A stretch of 64,000 nt of DNA from Certhia americana (taxonomy: Eukaryota > Chordata > Aves > Passeriformes > Certhiidae). Every line of letters starts with the position of its first letter. Within the stretch, counting starts at the first letter, position 1. Both the position numbers and the translations under genes were made by a program. This document shows, piece after piece, positions 23,632 through 38,454 of the stretch. A model generated the notes under the pieces. The model ran no database searches. It was given only the letters and a program-made list of their open reading frames with translations, and was not told where the DNA came from. The stretch lies in assembly GCA_018697195.1 (NCBI GenBank), contig CM031864.1:18182129-18246128 (forward strand), written 5' to 3'.

Positions 23632-25816
23632 GTAATGAACGCCTATCCTATAATATCCACTAACACTCTCCTCTCCCTCAGTTTACAGTTAAAATGTTAG
23701 GGCTCAGTCACATCAGTACAAGTTTTCTTGTTTCACTCATTAAAATGACCCAAACTTAAATTCAAAGGTAACTTCAAAAATTCCACAGTGTTAGGAAATT
23801 TCACAATGTTAGCTTCAGCCAATACTGCAGTTATAAGGTTTTTGATTACTTCTGATAAATCTAAATGTTATTTAGGGCAATTTGCTTCCTGAGCGACATT
23901 TGTAGTTCCAGTCTTGGCATATTGATAAAATTTAAAACAAAAATTTTCATCACTTTAACAGAAATTGTGCATTTGTAGTAAGACACAGCTAACTGACCCA
24001 TGTGATCAAAGTAGTCTGAAGCCCAAGGAATTCCTGATCACCTGAGATAAAATACTAAAGCAGTATGACAAAACAATGAGATTGTGTCTTACTGCACAGC
24101 AAGACAAATAGACCAATAGGAAATGTTTCATCTTAGAGAAATTGTATTTATTTAATGTAATGCTGGTTGGGATTCATAACTCCAGTGAGACACTTCTGGG
24201 TGTGTACTGCTATAATAAATACACACATTCCACTGAAGAGATTAAAGCTCTTGGCACTAATAATGAAAGTGATCAAGGTGGCATTTGTTGCTTAATGACT
24301 GTGTCTGCTGCATCTGTTCAGAGGTACTACCTTGCCCTTCAGTAAAACCTGCAACAGATGCTCTAGAGATAAGTGTGGGTGGGTACACCAGTGAGTCTCT
24401 CTCCAGTCTTGCTTCATTACTCACACAAGCACATATTGCAAAGCCAAGTATGGGACTGAAGAACATATTCTTTCCAGTGAACAAATAATGAAGTACTCCA
24501 GACAGGCTAAGGCTTGTCAAATCCAGGTACCCCAGCTTCCCTCACTTTGGGGAGCAGGATGAGAAGTAAGGGCTAGTTTCAGAGCCTCAAAAAGACTATG
24601 CAACTGATGGTGACATTTGCTTGATAAAATGCAGCTAAATCACACCCTCAACACAGGCCCCTATGTAAATTGTACAGTCTAGCCCAAAATGCCTGGCTGC
24701 AGTTTGCTAATTTAGGTTCCTTTTAGATTTTATTTCCTGGTGGTTTGTTTGTCATGCAGCTCTCTCAGCATGTCTTTCCTTCCCTTTCTTCAGAATTATG
24801 TGTTTTGTTGCTTGCTTTGGCACTGATCTCCATAGTCAATGGTATGATTTTCTCAGTATTGTTATTTATTTTTTCTTGTACTTATTGCAATTGCTATAGC
24901 TGGTCATGTATGTGCCCTTCCTCAGAATGATTTTTCCACTGGGATGAGGGTGGGAGCAGGAGATACAGCCATATTGTGACTTTAAAAGCCTATCTTTTAA
25001 TTTGTTTTCTTACGCATAGTCTATAGTATTGGTAACTCAGATTAACAACAGTAGATAGTATTTAGTTAGCTTCATCATGGTATGCAAACATAAGCAGTCA
25101 TACCTGCTTATACACTAAATAATCAAGTAGTAAGTAAAAAAATGCAGTATCTAAGTATCTCACCTCTCCTTGGAGTTCCTGAAAGAGCTCGATAAAGACA
25201 GATAAAGAGTTAAAGAAAAAGCCAATGAATCCTATGACTGCTGAAACACTGGAATTACAGCTATGGCTGGTAAAAAGAGTAAAATGGAACTTGTCCTGAA
25301 ATGGGCTTTCTGGCACCAATTCAAAACTTGACTAGACTAATTGTATCAAGAAAGGACTTTATTGTCCTAAAGTAATCCTGCTGTTGATTTGATTCCTAGT
25401 GTTGCCTTATCTGCAGTACTTCATGAATCACCTTTCAGCTTCCAGTATCTTCCCTATTCACCAGCATAGCCTAATTTTGTTCATAGCCACTTAAGTTTAC
25501 TAATGGTAACACTTTAAAGACACATTTTGGAAGTCTAACAAATGAGATTTTGTCATAACACCACTTTTCCCTTGATTTGTAGTATCATTTTAATCCTATG
25601 TATACTTTCCCTAAAAGCTTTGGCCAAAGGCAGCAGTAAGTATACTTGCTATGACTATAAGCTCATGATGAATATGCTGTTATATGATGTTAGTGTGCTG
25701 GGATGTGTATCAAAGAAAAGTTGGAACACAGAACTGTGGGAATTTGAGACTATTGTAGATATCAAATCATGTAATCTTTCACAAAATGCTTAGTTATTTG
25801 AGGAACATTTAGTTTG

Positions 25817-25911
25817 GATTTGATTTTTGTTTGTTTGGGGGCTTTTTTGGGGTAGTTTTTGTGGGTTTTTTGGGGGGGATTGTTTGTTTTAGTTTTGGGA
25901 AGTTTTTTATC
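25817..25911 (+). repeat. G/T-rich low-complexity tract
   Basis: A run of T tracts broken by G5, G4, G3 and G7 blocks within about 95 bp. Low-complexity sequence with weak quadruplex potential (loops of 7-13 nt). Confidence 0.7.
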
Positions 25912-27880
25912 ACTATGGGACTCTTCTAAAGTGTGACTTAATTCCTTTGAGAATCAGCCTAAGAGTACTGATAGTCACCTTGTACTCATTGGTTCTTGTA
26001 CTCAAATTTGGTTTTAACCTGAACAGCTTTTTTTAAGCTTGTCTTTGTTTTGTCTCTGTTCATGTGGCACAGAGATGATAGTTTGTGAGTTTCCATGTGT
26101 TACCTTTAAACAAGGTAAGCTCTCTGAGGTTTTGCTGTCAGCTGGGATCTCTGATCCCCTGGTCAAACTATTAGCTCTCCTCTCATTAATGTGGGTGGTG
26201 ACTTGCACAAAGCCACTAATAATTCTCTGTTGGAAATAACTCTTCTCACACATCACAGCATCACATTTATCTCATCCAGACTGGAACACTCTGAGAACCT
26301 TAGAGTCTGCTTGCCATTCTGGGATTAGTGAATATCATAGGGCTTTTTCATCCTACAATTTGTTTCCAATAAGGCCCTCTTTTTTGCCAAAAAAAGCAAT
26401 TTGGTGGGGCAGGATAAATTAAATGTCTGTTGGTGGTAATGTTTGTTTGTTTATTTTCACAGGTGGGATTTTTTACATTTTTTTCTGTCTACTCTAAAAC
26501 CTTGCAAAAGATTAAAGAAGGACTTAATGACCAGTACTTGTCAATTTACCATTTTATGTAGACATAGTGAAACTATGGTGAAACCCAATAGGTTTGCTAA
26601 GACTGTTAAAAAGAAGGGAGGTATATTAGATTGCTTGGTCATAACATTTTTTTTAACTTGCTTACTATACGTTACCTGAACTTGGAACAACATTTCTGGA
26701 GTCAAAAGCCAGTGTTTCTGACAAGGTAACTACAACAGAACATATAAAACAATCTGATTTGGGTTTCTTCAATTGCTGTTGAAATATGGTGTCTACTTTG
26801 AATGAAAAATGAAGAATGAATGTGTATTTAAAATGAAGTGGATCAGGACAGATATGAGTAACAATACGGAATGTAACACAGTCATGAGGATAAGAGAATA
26901 TTCATGTGGCTTGTCTTTATATTTTTAACTTATTGAGATTAGGACTTTCAGTTTCACCTCAAACCCTTTTCAGTCAGTGGCAATAGAATACACCTGTGCT
27001 CTGAGTGGCCCTCCAGAGTAGCCCAACTTAGTTTTAATGGTTATACAGGAAGATGAAAGAGACAAGCCTCATGATTTAAGCTAAAGTTGAATGCTAATTA
27101 ATCTAAATACACACATCTGTTCAAGCCACTGGTTGTTACTGTAATATTGACTTTGTAATGTAAGGCAGGGCAGACCAGGAGTGAGTTATGACTGCTGTTC
27201 TTTGTGTGCTAACCCACAAACTTAGCTAGACAAATAAGGCATGTAGAAAAGAGTGTGATAAGAATTCAGAAGTTTGGTCTGAAGCTTTCAAAGTCAAAAT
27301 CCAAATACATATGTCTTTATGAAATAGCTTAATTGTATCTACAGCCAAGAAGGAACTTATTTAGGTAAGATACAAAAAGATACTGTCACTATATTGCTAG
27401 AGCTGCATTTGTCTTAGAGAAGTATTTATTGTTACTCTCTTACTTATTCTGGGGAGTGTCAACAGAAATTCCCTGGAGAGCAGACACAACATAACATGAA
27501 AGAATTTGAAACTAAAATGGACTAGTTCTTTATTCTTAGAATTTGCAGTTTGCAATCTGCCATCACTGTGAAAATTACATCACTTCAGAAATGAGGGAAA
27601 GAGAACAACTGCAAGAAATTTCAGGAAGTTTGCACAGAAAACAGCTCTTGCTTTACATGTGATGACGTGACGCAGTGAGTCCTTTTCCTTTTGCAGGGAA
27701 ATTGGTTTAACTCTGAAGTTTTTCCTTTCAGGCAGTGAGGAACACAGGCTAGAAGATTTCTTTGCTAATGCTGTCAAATGATTATAGTTATTGCTATAAA
27801 AAGCACTGTAGAAATACTTTCTGAAATTGTTTTTCAAGCATCTTAGGTAGACTTGCTGACAGATGCACTTTTTATAGATA

Positions 27881-27922
27881 GAATACTCTACTGTAAGTGG
27901 TGAATACTACACTGTAAATGGT
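27881..27922. repeat. 21-bp tandem duplication
   Basis: Two adjacent 21-bp units (27881-27901 and 27902-27922) starting GAATACT and ending TGGT agree at 18 of 21 positions. Confidence 0.8.
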
Positions 27923-29789
27923 ATGCTTCATTGTCTAATGATAAGCAGAGACATAGAAGACAAAGTTTCACAGACTCCTCAGTCTTGGAATATACTAAGA
28001 AAGAGGGGTAGTACTAAAAAGTGAAGTGAAATAGAAATGGGGCTGTGGATATGACTACATGTGCCAAGTGGACTGGGGTTAAGTGTGGCAGGTCACATGC
28101 AGTCACTGTCTAATGAGCACAGTGGGCTCAGAGTAGAGGAAACAAAACCAGGGCATTTATCAGCTGCGCAAAAATATCCTCAGCTACTGAACCTGTGACC
28201 CTGCTGCTTACACTGGACAACATTATTTTAGCAACTTAATGTAGCAAAGAGAGAAAGCTGTTCAAATATTTTAATTAAAAATGTCAAGTTATCTTTTTTT
28301 TGAACTCTACTCATACTTGGGAGTAGGAGGCTTGTGGAGAGAGATTAGTATGTCTGTAATGCTGATCATTTTTTCCTCTATTTAAAAAATCTAAGGCTTT
28401 AGAAGTTCTTTTCTAAACAAATACATATACCAACTTTATGATTTTTCCATTTGAAAATAGTAATATTGCTGAAGGAATATGCTGAACCTCAAATTCCTTT
28501 GTTTAGAATTAGAAAATAGATTTTTACATGAAGTGTAATGGGACTGCATACATTGTACAAAGACAATGATGATACTGCCTGTGAGAACTGAGAGTGCTTC
28601 CTCTGGGGTTAGCTTTCCAAGACCAAACTGAAGAGAATAATTTGCTTTCCTGTAGTGGTCACTCCTGAAAATGATGTCATAGGGGTGGCCACATCACTGA
28701 AGTCACATCTCCAAACAGAAGAACTGTCAGTTTGACACATGGCTTTCTAAATGGGGAAGATTGCACAATTTCCTCAGAAATATGCAAATTTGTCTTCATT
28801 TAAATATTGATCTTTTACTGTCTTGCAGCATTCTGTCACATACAAGCAAAGTATGCAAAAATATTTCAAGATTTCAAAATTTCAAATTAAAAAAAAAAAA
28901 ACAAACAATTTCAAAACATCACCAGAGTCAAAAAATAACATAAAATCTAAATTAATTCACAGATGATTATTTCCCCATATCATTATCATCTTGATCCTCA
29001 TATTCCATTGTATTGTGCGGTTAGACAACTTCACATGAACTGAAAATTTAATTCAATATTTTAAATTTAAAATTTCTCTAGAATTTTAAAATGGGTCTGT
29101 AGTTGTGTAGTCCTTTGAACTTGTTATTAAAACACTGTTACTAAAGCATTGGCCAGTATTTCTTTTTAGACCATCCAACTGTATCAAACATCTGTAATTA
29201 CTGCTGGTAATACATAAAGTATTATCTATTAACATAATGCATAATATAAACATATAATAAAAAATACTAAAATATTTTTAAATCAAAACACTGAGAATTT
29301 TAATAAAAGAGGTAGATCTATTTACCTGTGAGTGAACATATGGACATTAAATGGAACAGTTAAAAACTAATTGTGTTAAGCACTTGTAGCCTCCCACTAC
29401 TTTGATCTGTTCCATAAATGTTCCAGATTAAGGGATGTGTGATGTACTAATGCTGTGTAGCGAATATTTTGTTTAGTTTGGGTCAAAGCCCAGTCTGACA
29501 TGACATACAAATTCTGGGCAGAAAGATTTTATGGTATTTTCTTTAGTGGATAGTTTGGGCAGAAATCCAAACTGGGTCAGTAAAAAGCCAATGCCAGCCA
29601 AGCTTGGTTTTGGTTTTCCCTGTTTTTCTTTAAATTGTGTTGAGGCTATCATCTCTCTGTGAAGCTTAGAAAGGCTCTTTTGGGCTGCAAGAATTCCACT
29701 GGCTTGGACGCTCAGAGCTTCTAGACACTAGAACAGAATGCTATAAACAAAAGAGCATTAAACCCAATTGCCCTGTTCTGTTTTCAGTC

Positions 29790-30440
29790 CCTGGGTCCTT
29801 CACTGGGCTGAGCAGCTGTTGATGTGTGGAGCATAAGGACAGGAGGCCTCTGAAAGGGAGCAAGAGAGCCCAGGGAGGGGTTTTGGGGAAGCACAAGAGG
29901 GACCCCAGGGCCTGCACTGTGCCTGCTGTTCTCCTGCTGGAGTTGTATGACCCCTCTCTGAGCTGATTGCACTGTAGGTTGTATGCAGAGCCATTTTTAA
30001 TATAATCCCAAGCTTTAATGCTGCTGGAAGAGTTCCTTGCTTCCCTTGGTGTCTCACATGCTGCTAGTGGTAGAAGGAGCCAGAGGAGGAAATGCAGCAG
30101 AGCTCAGCTGGGCATGGGGCACCAAGGAATGAAGTGCTACAGGGACCAGAGAGGGGGAAGGATAAGACAGCAGTCTGGGCAGGAGGATCCTTTACTGAGG
30201 TCTGGAGAGGAGGAAGAGGATGTGGAAAATGCTGGGAGGCAGTCACAAGACCACAGCCACCTCCAGAGTTACACAGTTCATTGTGAGTCTAAGGCAACAT
30301 CTGAACCTCCTTCTCCTGGAGAAGCTCTGCAAACCTTTGTCACACCAGTGACAACCCCTAGCATGCCCCAAAGACCCCATATACTGCACCAAGACTGTTC
30401 AGACTTGGCTAGACCCTTACTGATTCATTCTTGAAATCTT
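29790..30440. other. Purine- and GC-richer block of unknown origin
   Basis: About 650 bp with more G than its AT-rich surroundings. It leaves a 138-codon plus-strand frame open (30018-30434), whose product is Gln/Arg/Glu-rich in the middle and resembles no family I know. No splice sites, transposon ends or CpG density mark it as a gene. It could be an old repeat or an exon of a noncoding RNA; unresolved. Confidence 0.3.
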
Positions 30441-33400
30441 CATTTCTGCCACTGCAAAGCTGAATGTTGCTTTTCACCCCTGAGGCTGTAAGAGTAATTT
30501 TGACCTAACTTTTTTCTAAAGTTTTGAACTTTCCCAATATGCTATGTTTCTTTAGTTTCTATAACATCACTGCTACAAGTACACCAAGAAGCAAGGTTAG
30601 AGCTGACTCACACATCTCTAGCTGATTGCTGGCTTTGTCTTGCTGGAAAGAACCTAGACCATAAGCCATTGTCATCTGCAAGGGCAGTCTTGTTGCACAG
30701 AGTAAATAGATTCATAAGAGATGCTTTCATTTCAGATGTTAGAATCAGATCAATCCTACAGTGAAACTGCAGCTCCAGAATGACTTCAGCCAAGTTAATT
30801 TAGTTTTGCCACAGCCCTCTTTACTTATATGTTCTCACATAAACATTTGGTGTAACGATTTTTACAGATAAACTGCCAGAAGACTGATAATATAAAATAG
30901 TAATTTTCTACTAGCTTAGCTCCTAGAGTTGACTCACCATAGATCTGAGCACCATACATATAAAACATTTTGGTACTGCATTAGAGTCACAATTAATGCT
31001 AGTGATTACAAGAGAAATAATTGTAGTCCTTCCTTCCAGCTGAAGAGTAAAAGGAAAAAGAACAAAGCATTACTTTCAGTCTCTTTCCTGGCTAGACAGA
31101 TGTACTGATTTGAGTCATAGAATCAGAAAAATTATGATCTCTTCCAATTGTTTTTTACTTTCTCCAATTACTCAATTATCTCAATTGGTTTTAGTCACTA
31201 TTCAGTGTCACTTTTAGAAACAATGAGCAATAAATAGAGAGTTTAGCTGGGTTTTTTTAGTGTAATAACAAAAATAATTAGTATAATAACAGAAAAATTT
31301 TGGAATAGAAAACTATGCCTTCCTTTGATAATAACTTTAATGGATAATAACTTATTTCTACCTGTTTACTCATTTATGTGAAGAACAAGAAACAGCTGCT
31401 GCCAACTTAAAAGAAACTGCCTGCAAAAGAGGTGACTCTTTTAAATCACACACACATATGATGCCAGATAGTGCTTGAAGATTAAAGCTAGACAATCTAG
31501 AGATCAGTAATAAGATGCAATTTTCCAACAGCCACTGCAAAGCAGAACATTAAATATTACTATGGGATTTGTAATGCTAGAGATAATTCACAATGGCAAA
31601 ATATCTTTATGAGGCAGATGCTATTACTCAGACATTTCCTTAAGCTGCAAGTTTAAAACCTCTAGGACTGGTCCAGGCTCTTTCTTTGCAGAAATAGCTT
31701 TAGTAACACCTCTCACGTAAGTTAATCTCAGATAAATGAAAAAAATTCAGATTAAGCATCTTTGCATCTTCTCTGCACCTAATGGAACCTGTCTTGTTTG
31801 GGCAAACGTGCCATATACAAATAACAAGACTTCACAGTTTACAGGAATATCACTCAAAACGTTGTAGAAAGGCAGATTGTAAAAGCAGCTTGTGTGGTTG
31901 AAAGCTTCATGACAAATACTGAGATCTTGGAAATGTAATTTAGTAGTTAGTCTATTTTAATCAGGAAGACAAAGTGTGGAAGGCTTAGTCCTGAGCTAAC
32001 ATGGCCCCACAAGTTAGTTAATTAGAGTTGTAATGCCCTATGGCATCCCAGCTCTCTCCTGAGGTAAAGCCCACAAAGCTATAGGCTTTATCAGTACCTC
32101 TTTTTCCTCATAGTTTCACTCTTCTCTAAATGGGGTCATTTGTTCAGCCTTGGGCAGACTGAATCCCACCAACTAAGAGGAAGGACAAATCATTAGAAAT
32201 CTTTTCTTTGCACCATCCTTAAGGGAGGGTTTAGGGGCTGATTATGCTTCGCTGCTTTCTTTCTGCTCATTTTTCCCCTACACTTTGGGAAATGTCCCAG
32301 TGCAAGTTTCTGTGCCTGCTCATGCATGGGTACAGTTTGTTCCTTTTGCATAACTGCTTCTGTGGAACACTCCCTGACCTCTGATGGGTTTAGTTTACCC
32401 ATACAGATGAGCCCACATCAGTTCATTTTTCAAGGGATTATACAGACCAGCTGCATTTGAAGTTGCTTGCTGTATCAGGTTCCTGTACTGATGACTGATA
32501 TATGTATTGACATAGGAAATGCTACTCCTCTTGGCATAATCAAGTTTCTTTTCCTTGGCCACATTAAATCTTTGTGTAACTCCACTGTTGAAAATCTCTG
32601 GCATGAAGGTGTGCAGTTCACAAGAAACTCCAATGATTTAATTTCTGCTGAAATTGCTTATTGTGGCTTTAGATGTTATTTGTGCTAATATGTCTCTCCT
32701 AAGATCAAGTGTGCTTCATTAGAGTAAGCAGAAATAGATGGGATTTTTTTTTCTTCCTGTAATTTCTTCAGCCTGTGCAATGACAAAGTGGAAAAAAAGA
32801 GAAAAGAGCCAACTATAACAAAACCCCCAAACTATCAATTTTTGTATTCCTGTGATGAAATTGGCTGTGCAAGGACAACAAAGCTCAGAGCTGACACAGT
32901 GTTAGGAGCAGACCAAATCTGGGTGTTAGAAGCCCAGCTGATGAAGTCTTCTATTACTGATGACAAAGGCTTTTAAACTGAAATACAGTTTACTTCTCTT
33001 TTCTTCAACAATGATCAAGATCTAAAAGAAAGCCATAGTAAAGGAGACAAATCCCTTCAGTGTAAAAATGAAATCAGAAAAACACATGCAGATTTCAAAA
33101 TTTTTTTATAAAATGCATTTGCATTTTTATGATTAAATAAATTAATTCACATCTTGTGCTGTTAGAAAGAATATAAGCTGAAAATTCTCTTATCCTCAAA
33201 TATGAATTCATGGAGAAGATTTTTGACACTGCTTTCCTGTAATACACCTCTTTGATGATCAGTATATAGAGATACTTCCTTTTCATTCTGCTGTGAGCTT
33301 GTCTTTTAGTGCCAGAATTTCCATTTCTCATTTCCTTCTTTTATCATTGCATCACAGAATGAATGGTGAGAGGCTGACTGCACAAAAAAAGGTCTGGAAT

Positions 33401-36400
33401 TTATTATTAGTACTAAAACAAATTTCTTCGTATTTGTGAGTTTAGTAATGCAACAGAATTATCTTGAATATTGTTACATATGCAGCAGCTCAAAATTCCT
33501 GGTGTACTGGTTCATTAAGGGAAAGACAAGATGGTTGTTCTTCAGGTGATTGACAAATCCACTTTGACTGTTACAGTCTGTAGTCTTATCTTCTCAGTAA
33601 GCTACAGAACATCCTCATGGGCATAGAAAACAGGAAAGCACAATACTGAGCTGTGCCAGTCAGAAGTGTGAGGAGAACTTGAGGCTCTTCCATGCCACAT
33701 CTGTTTTTTCCTTTGAGATAAGTTGTATATCATTATAATTGCATATCATTAGCTATACAAATAACCAGAAGAATGTAAATCTGTATTAACAGAAAGCACT
33801 ATTCTGCTGTGTTTTGCTCCTGGACACTCCGTATCTGCTCAACTATAGTTGGGCATTTTGGTCACAGAACTTGCATTATTAAAGCTGCCTTCTACCCAGC
33901 ACGGGTCATATTGGCACTAGAGCTGCTCCCTGCAGCAGGTGACTCCCCTCATCACAGGAATCTCCTGGTCTACAGAGTTTCTCACACACTGTCCCCCTCT
34001 CGCTGCCCCAGGCCATATCCCAGCAGCTTTTCCACTCTGAGTGTGCCCAGCTGCTGTCAAGATGAAGTGCTCTCCTTTCCCAGGCAAACAGGCAGCTGTT
34101 CTTCATGTGGTCACAGGACTTGTTAACAGAATGCTCCATATGCCTCCCCTTAGTGAACCCAGGATTCAGATGTTACTGCCCTGGAAGCACTGGTAGCTTT
34201 TCAGCATCGAATGTAGTTCATAAGCATGGCCAGCAGATACCTCACTGTTAATGGGAAAAATCTGATTTTGCATACAACTGTTTCTAGGCATGGCTGGAAT
34301 GGGAATAGTGAAGCCTCCTTTGCAAAAACATTATGGGATGAAGAGGGGTTTGGAACCTATACAGCTGTCTTCCAAAATATGGCATTACCATAAACTAGCT
34401 TGGCAACACCCCTGAACAGAACAGTGGGGAGCAATGACTAACACCTCTGCCTATAAAGAAAGGGACTGGAAATTAGTCAGCCTGAAAGGTTAGAAGCTGC
34501 TGGCTTTTCTTATACAAGCTTCCACAAAATAACATTATATCAGAGGACTTGTTGGGCAACTTGGATATTTCATTGTATCTGGGGAAATGAATGAGCAGCT
34601 GAGAAGAAAAGCACATCTGAACAAACAGAGGATTGCACAGCTGGATCCTTTAACACAAGGATCTAAACTTTAGCTTTAAGTTATGTGCCTCTTCTGTGAA
34701 GTTCAGCTTTGATGCTGGTGGGAAGTGACTGATCAAAAGTAGAACTTGTATAGGGGATATAATTTGGATCAACAGCAAGGAAATAAATAAAATCAGGAGA
34801 TGTTAAGGCTGACCCCACTGTGTCATGAAGGCTGACTGGCATCCTCATCCTCAGTGGCTTTCTGTCTCAGATGCTATAATAACATTCTCATTATCTTGTT
34901 TCTGGAACAAACAGAATCATTTATGAAGATACAGTTTTCGTTTCTAATTTATCTTTTACAATTTCAGGATTAAAATGCTTTAAAGACAATAGTAGAGGAC
35001 AAAAAGTGTCCTGGCAACATAAAAAACATGCTGTCAATGACAAAGCATTGGCTGTTAAAACTGTCACAGATATGGGGTTTTTTTTTACATTAAAGTGCTG
35101 TCACATGAAGGGTAATTTCCTGCTTTTCAAATTCCTACTCAGGACTGTCTCATTTACCATAGGGTGTGTCTGCTAACTCTTTTCTGGAAATGATAGTTGT
35201 GTGCAACTACATTGAAAACTGATCCTGAAAACCCACAGACATTTCATGTTCCCCATTGTCTGGCTGCCAGTACCCCTGAAGAACTTCAGTGAAATTATAA
35301 GAAGTGTGACAAGTTTTGCTGACTGTGGAACCAGGGTAGAAAAATATATTGGTGTTTTTTCTTTTAATAAAAGTTTGATAGGCTTGTTCATAACAGGAGC
35401 ATTGGAGGTAACTGAAAATAGGTATGAGGTCTTTGTACTGCAGCACTAAATCTGAAAGTATTTGAAGTAAAAATTTTCCTGATAGTTACAATCAGACCAT
35501 TCTAGAAGCAGCTTTGTGTAGATTCCTATTAAGAGAGAAAGAGAGCAGGTTAAAAAAGAGTAGGAGAAATCAAGCACTGTCAGGGGGAAGAGAGAGGTGG
35601 CTCATGAATGCTTAGGAGTGGGGATGAAATTCTGCTAAGATGGGAAGTACTCAAATGGGGAGACAGTAAAGGAGAAGAAGAAACCTGAATGGAATGGACA
35701 AGAGAGACTGGAGGGCAGAGGGAATGATCCTAGAACCCAGAGATAAGAGATGAGAAGATGAACAGGAGTCCAGTTGAACAGCCCTCTTCAGCAAAAGGAC
35801 AAGAATATTCAGAATGTAAATGTGAAAAATTGTTAAGCATTGAAGGGGATTTGTGAACTCTGGCATATTTCTGTGTTCCTCATAAACTATACCCAAGTTG
35901 AAAAAACAAGGCCAACTCTCCTGCATCTCATGTTCTTATATATTGCTGTGGAGATAGTGTCTCCTTCCTCCATGCTGTCTCATCTATACAGCTCTTTACA
36001 GCTGAGGCATCTTTTTACAACTGGCATGAAGGCACCATGCTGAGGTCTTTTTGTTCATTAGGATAATTAAACATTTTGAAAAAATATTTAGAAATTATTT
36101 AGAGAGATAGTGTATGATCAGATGAACCTGTGTATGTAAATGGTACAGGTAAAGATATTTTTAGCTATCCACCAGTTATTTCAATGAGACATTACCATGA
36201 TCTTTCAATATTTCACACCATAGACTGGATGAAGCAGCTCTTCAGACAAACCGAACATTGTTCTTATACAGAAGTATAATTGAAGTATCCTAAAGCAACA
36301 CAACTGGTATAGAGTACATCAGGAGTTAAAGGCTTTGTGAAAGTAGTTATTTTTACCTTCTGCGTGGTATCCATAGTTACGATTACATACAGCTAAAATA

Positions 36401-36522
36401 CAAATATACAGCCATGTATTTGTGTTTCTTCAGCTGGGGGTTGTTACCCAGTTTGAAGGATATTTTTACCTGGATTATGCAGACTCTGGCTATAATACAA
36501 AGCAGAAAGTGTAATGAGGCTT
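30441..36522. other. Intergenic DNA, nothing recognised
   Basis: AT-rich sequence with short open frames only. A near-duplicated TAATAACA stretch lies at about 31259-31296. No gene or transposon recognised. Confidence 0.6.
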
Positions 36523-36902
36523 TCATAGAATCCCAGAATATGCTGAATTGAAGGGACCCATTACAACCATTGAGTCCAAGTCCTGGCCCTGTGAAGGACT
36601 CCCCAGGAGTCACACCCTGTGCCTGAAAGCATTGTCCAAGCACTTCTTAACCTCTGCCAGGCTGGAGCTGTGACCACTGCCCTGGGGAGCCTTTTCCAAT
36701 GCTCAGCCACCCATGGGCTGAGGAACCTTTTCCTGATACCAACCTAAACCTCCCTGGCACAGCTTCAGGCCATTGCCTTGGGTTCTGCCACTGGTCAAAA
36801 GAGTGAAGAGGGCAGTGTCTGCCCCTCTGTTTCCCCTCACGAGGATGTTGAAGACCGTAATGCTGTCTCCCCTCAATTTCCTCTTCTCTGCGCTGAACCT
36901 AT
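36523..36902 (-). mobile_element. CR1 LINE, short 3' fragment, minus orientation
   Basis: The minus strand reads from the end of the CR1 coding region (GGTTCAGCGCAGAGAAGAGG) through the 3' UTR to TTCTGGGATTCTATGA. The block 'CCCAGGGCAGTGGTCACAGC', then 'TTCAGGCACAGGGTGTGACT', is nearly identical to the copy at 3601-4489, so both probably belong to one subfamily. It is truncated to about 380 bp. Confidence 0.93.
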
Positions 36903-37512
36903 GACTCTGTTTATTCTCTAAAATCTTTATTATTCTCATTAAGTGAAAAGATAAAGACTCAAGAATATCTCATAATAAACCCTATTAAGCCATGTCACTG
37001 GAGACTACTGATAGCTGGTTCTTTAGTTTATATATTTAAAACCCTACATCACTTAATCCCTGCAAGCCTTTTCCTCATTATACATCTGCATGTTTTGGAT
37101 TACTTAACTTTTTATTGCATACAAATCATGCAAAACCATCTCAGAAAAATACGCTGAAGACCAAGCCAGGGCAATACCTTATAAGGCATTTAATAACAGT
37201 TCCAACATGTGTCACAGGACACAGCTGTGAGCACAGAGTGCTTTCCACTCATCATCCTAGTATGTGAGTCAAATCTGCAATGCCATGGGAGAGGAGCTAC
37301 TTCTTAACATGTGTGTGAAGGGAAAAGGGATTGGACAGAAATTGTTCTCTAAAAATGGAGTTACTTCTGTGTCACTGTGAAGATCATACAGCTAGTTTCA
37401 CTTGCAGCAAAACCAAAAACAATAAGAAAACTCAAACTGATGTTTAAACATCAGTAAAATATATTCAGATATTTTGTTATGCTACCTGTCTAGTAAAATA
37501 TTTTTCTTACTT

Positions 37513-37530
37513 AAAAAAAAAAAAAAAAAA
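37513..37530 (+). repeat. A18 run
   Basis: Eighteen consecutive A. No retrotransposon body or target-site duplication is evident beside it. Confidence 0.85.
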
Positions 37531-38454
37531 GGGAATGAAGAGATGTCTGAATTTTTCTAAACCTGAGGGTTTCATTTAAACAAATTGAAACCAAATAATG
37601 TGTAGTCCCATAATAACAAATTTTGGTTTAGTCAACCAAAATCAAAATGTTACTGACTTGGATTTTCTGATTTTAATTGCAGGCAAGCCATTGGTTAAAC
37701 TTTTTATTTTACAGATGTCCTTTCCCCTCCCCCCTCCCAGTGCATTATATGTATGGCAATCAAATAGGTTAAAGTTTTTTAAAAGGTACCAATAACCCAT
37801 GCTCTTAAGATGCCTCTAACTGAGGTGCTTGATTCAGCCATTAGTGTGGGGTCAGCTGCACAATTCAGACTCAGTACATCTCCAAAATACGTGAAGAATC
37901 TGGGACTGGAATTTAAGTTTCAGTCCCCTTCAAAATCACCATTCTTCAGGAAAGTGAGGAGGGAGTCATGCACTACAGGGTGAAAAGAATCCTTTGGAAT
38001 AGGAAGCCTCTGAAGTTAACATTAGTCTTTTTTCCAGTTATTTTTTCAATGAGCTTTAGACTTGACCATTTCATAGTCTTTTCACATTCTTCACGGCTTT
38101 CTGGTAAAAACACAATATAACAGAAACATGATATCATGGCGACATGCTGAGAATAATGCAGTAAGCACAGGGTTAGGAGAGGCTCTTTTCTGCTGTTTTA
38201 AGAACCATTCCCAGCAGAAACCATGGGAATCTGATACGGAAACCAGAGTACTTTCTGCAAAACTATGATTATTAACAGAATTTTGCAATAAAGAATACGT
38301 GTTGAGTTCTGAAAGAAGACAGATTTGGCAAAGGGCTGAAACTTTGACTAGAAATTGTTACCATCTCCCTCATATCATTGCCTCCCACACCAACCACAAA
38401 AGCTCAATTTCTTTGTGGGATCTCAGGGCAGCAAATCCAAGTCTGGTTTTGTTT

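Larger units (their letters stand above)
10423..29769. other. AT-rich intergenic DNA upstream of F3
   Basis: Besides the GC-rich patch at 10890-11000 and the small repeats listed separately, I see no coding exon, RNA gene or recognisable transposon. Open frames are short and have no family-like content. Distal F3 enhancers or noncoding RNAs could be present but cannot be recognised by eye. Confidence 0.6.
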
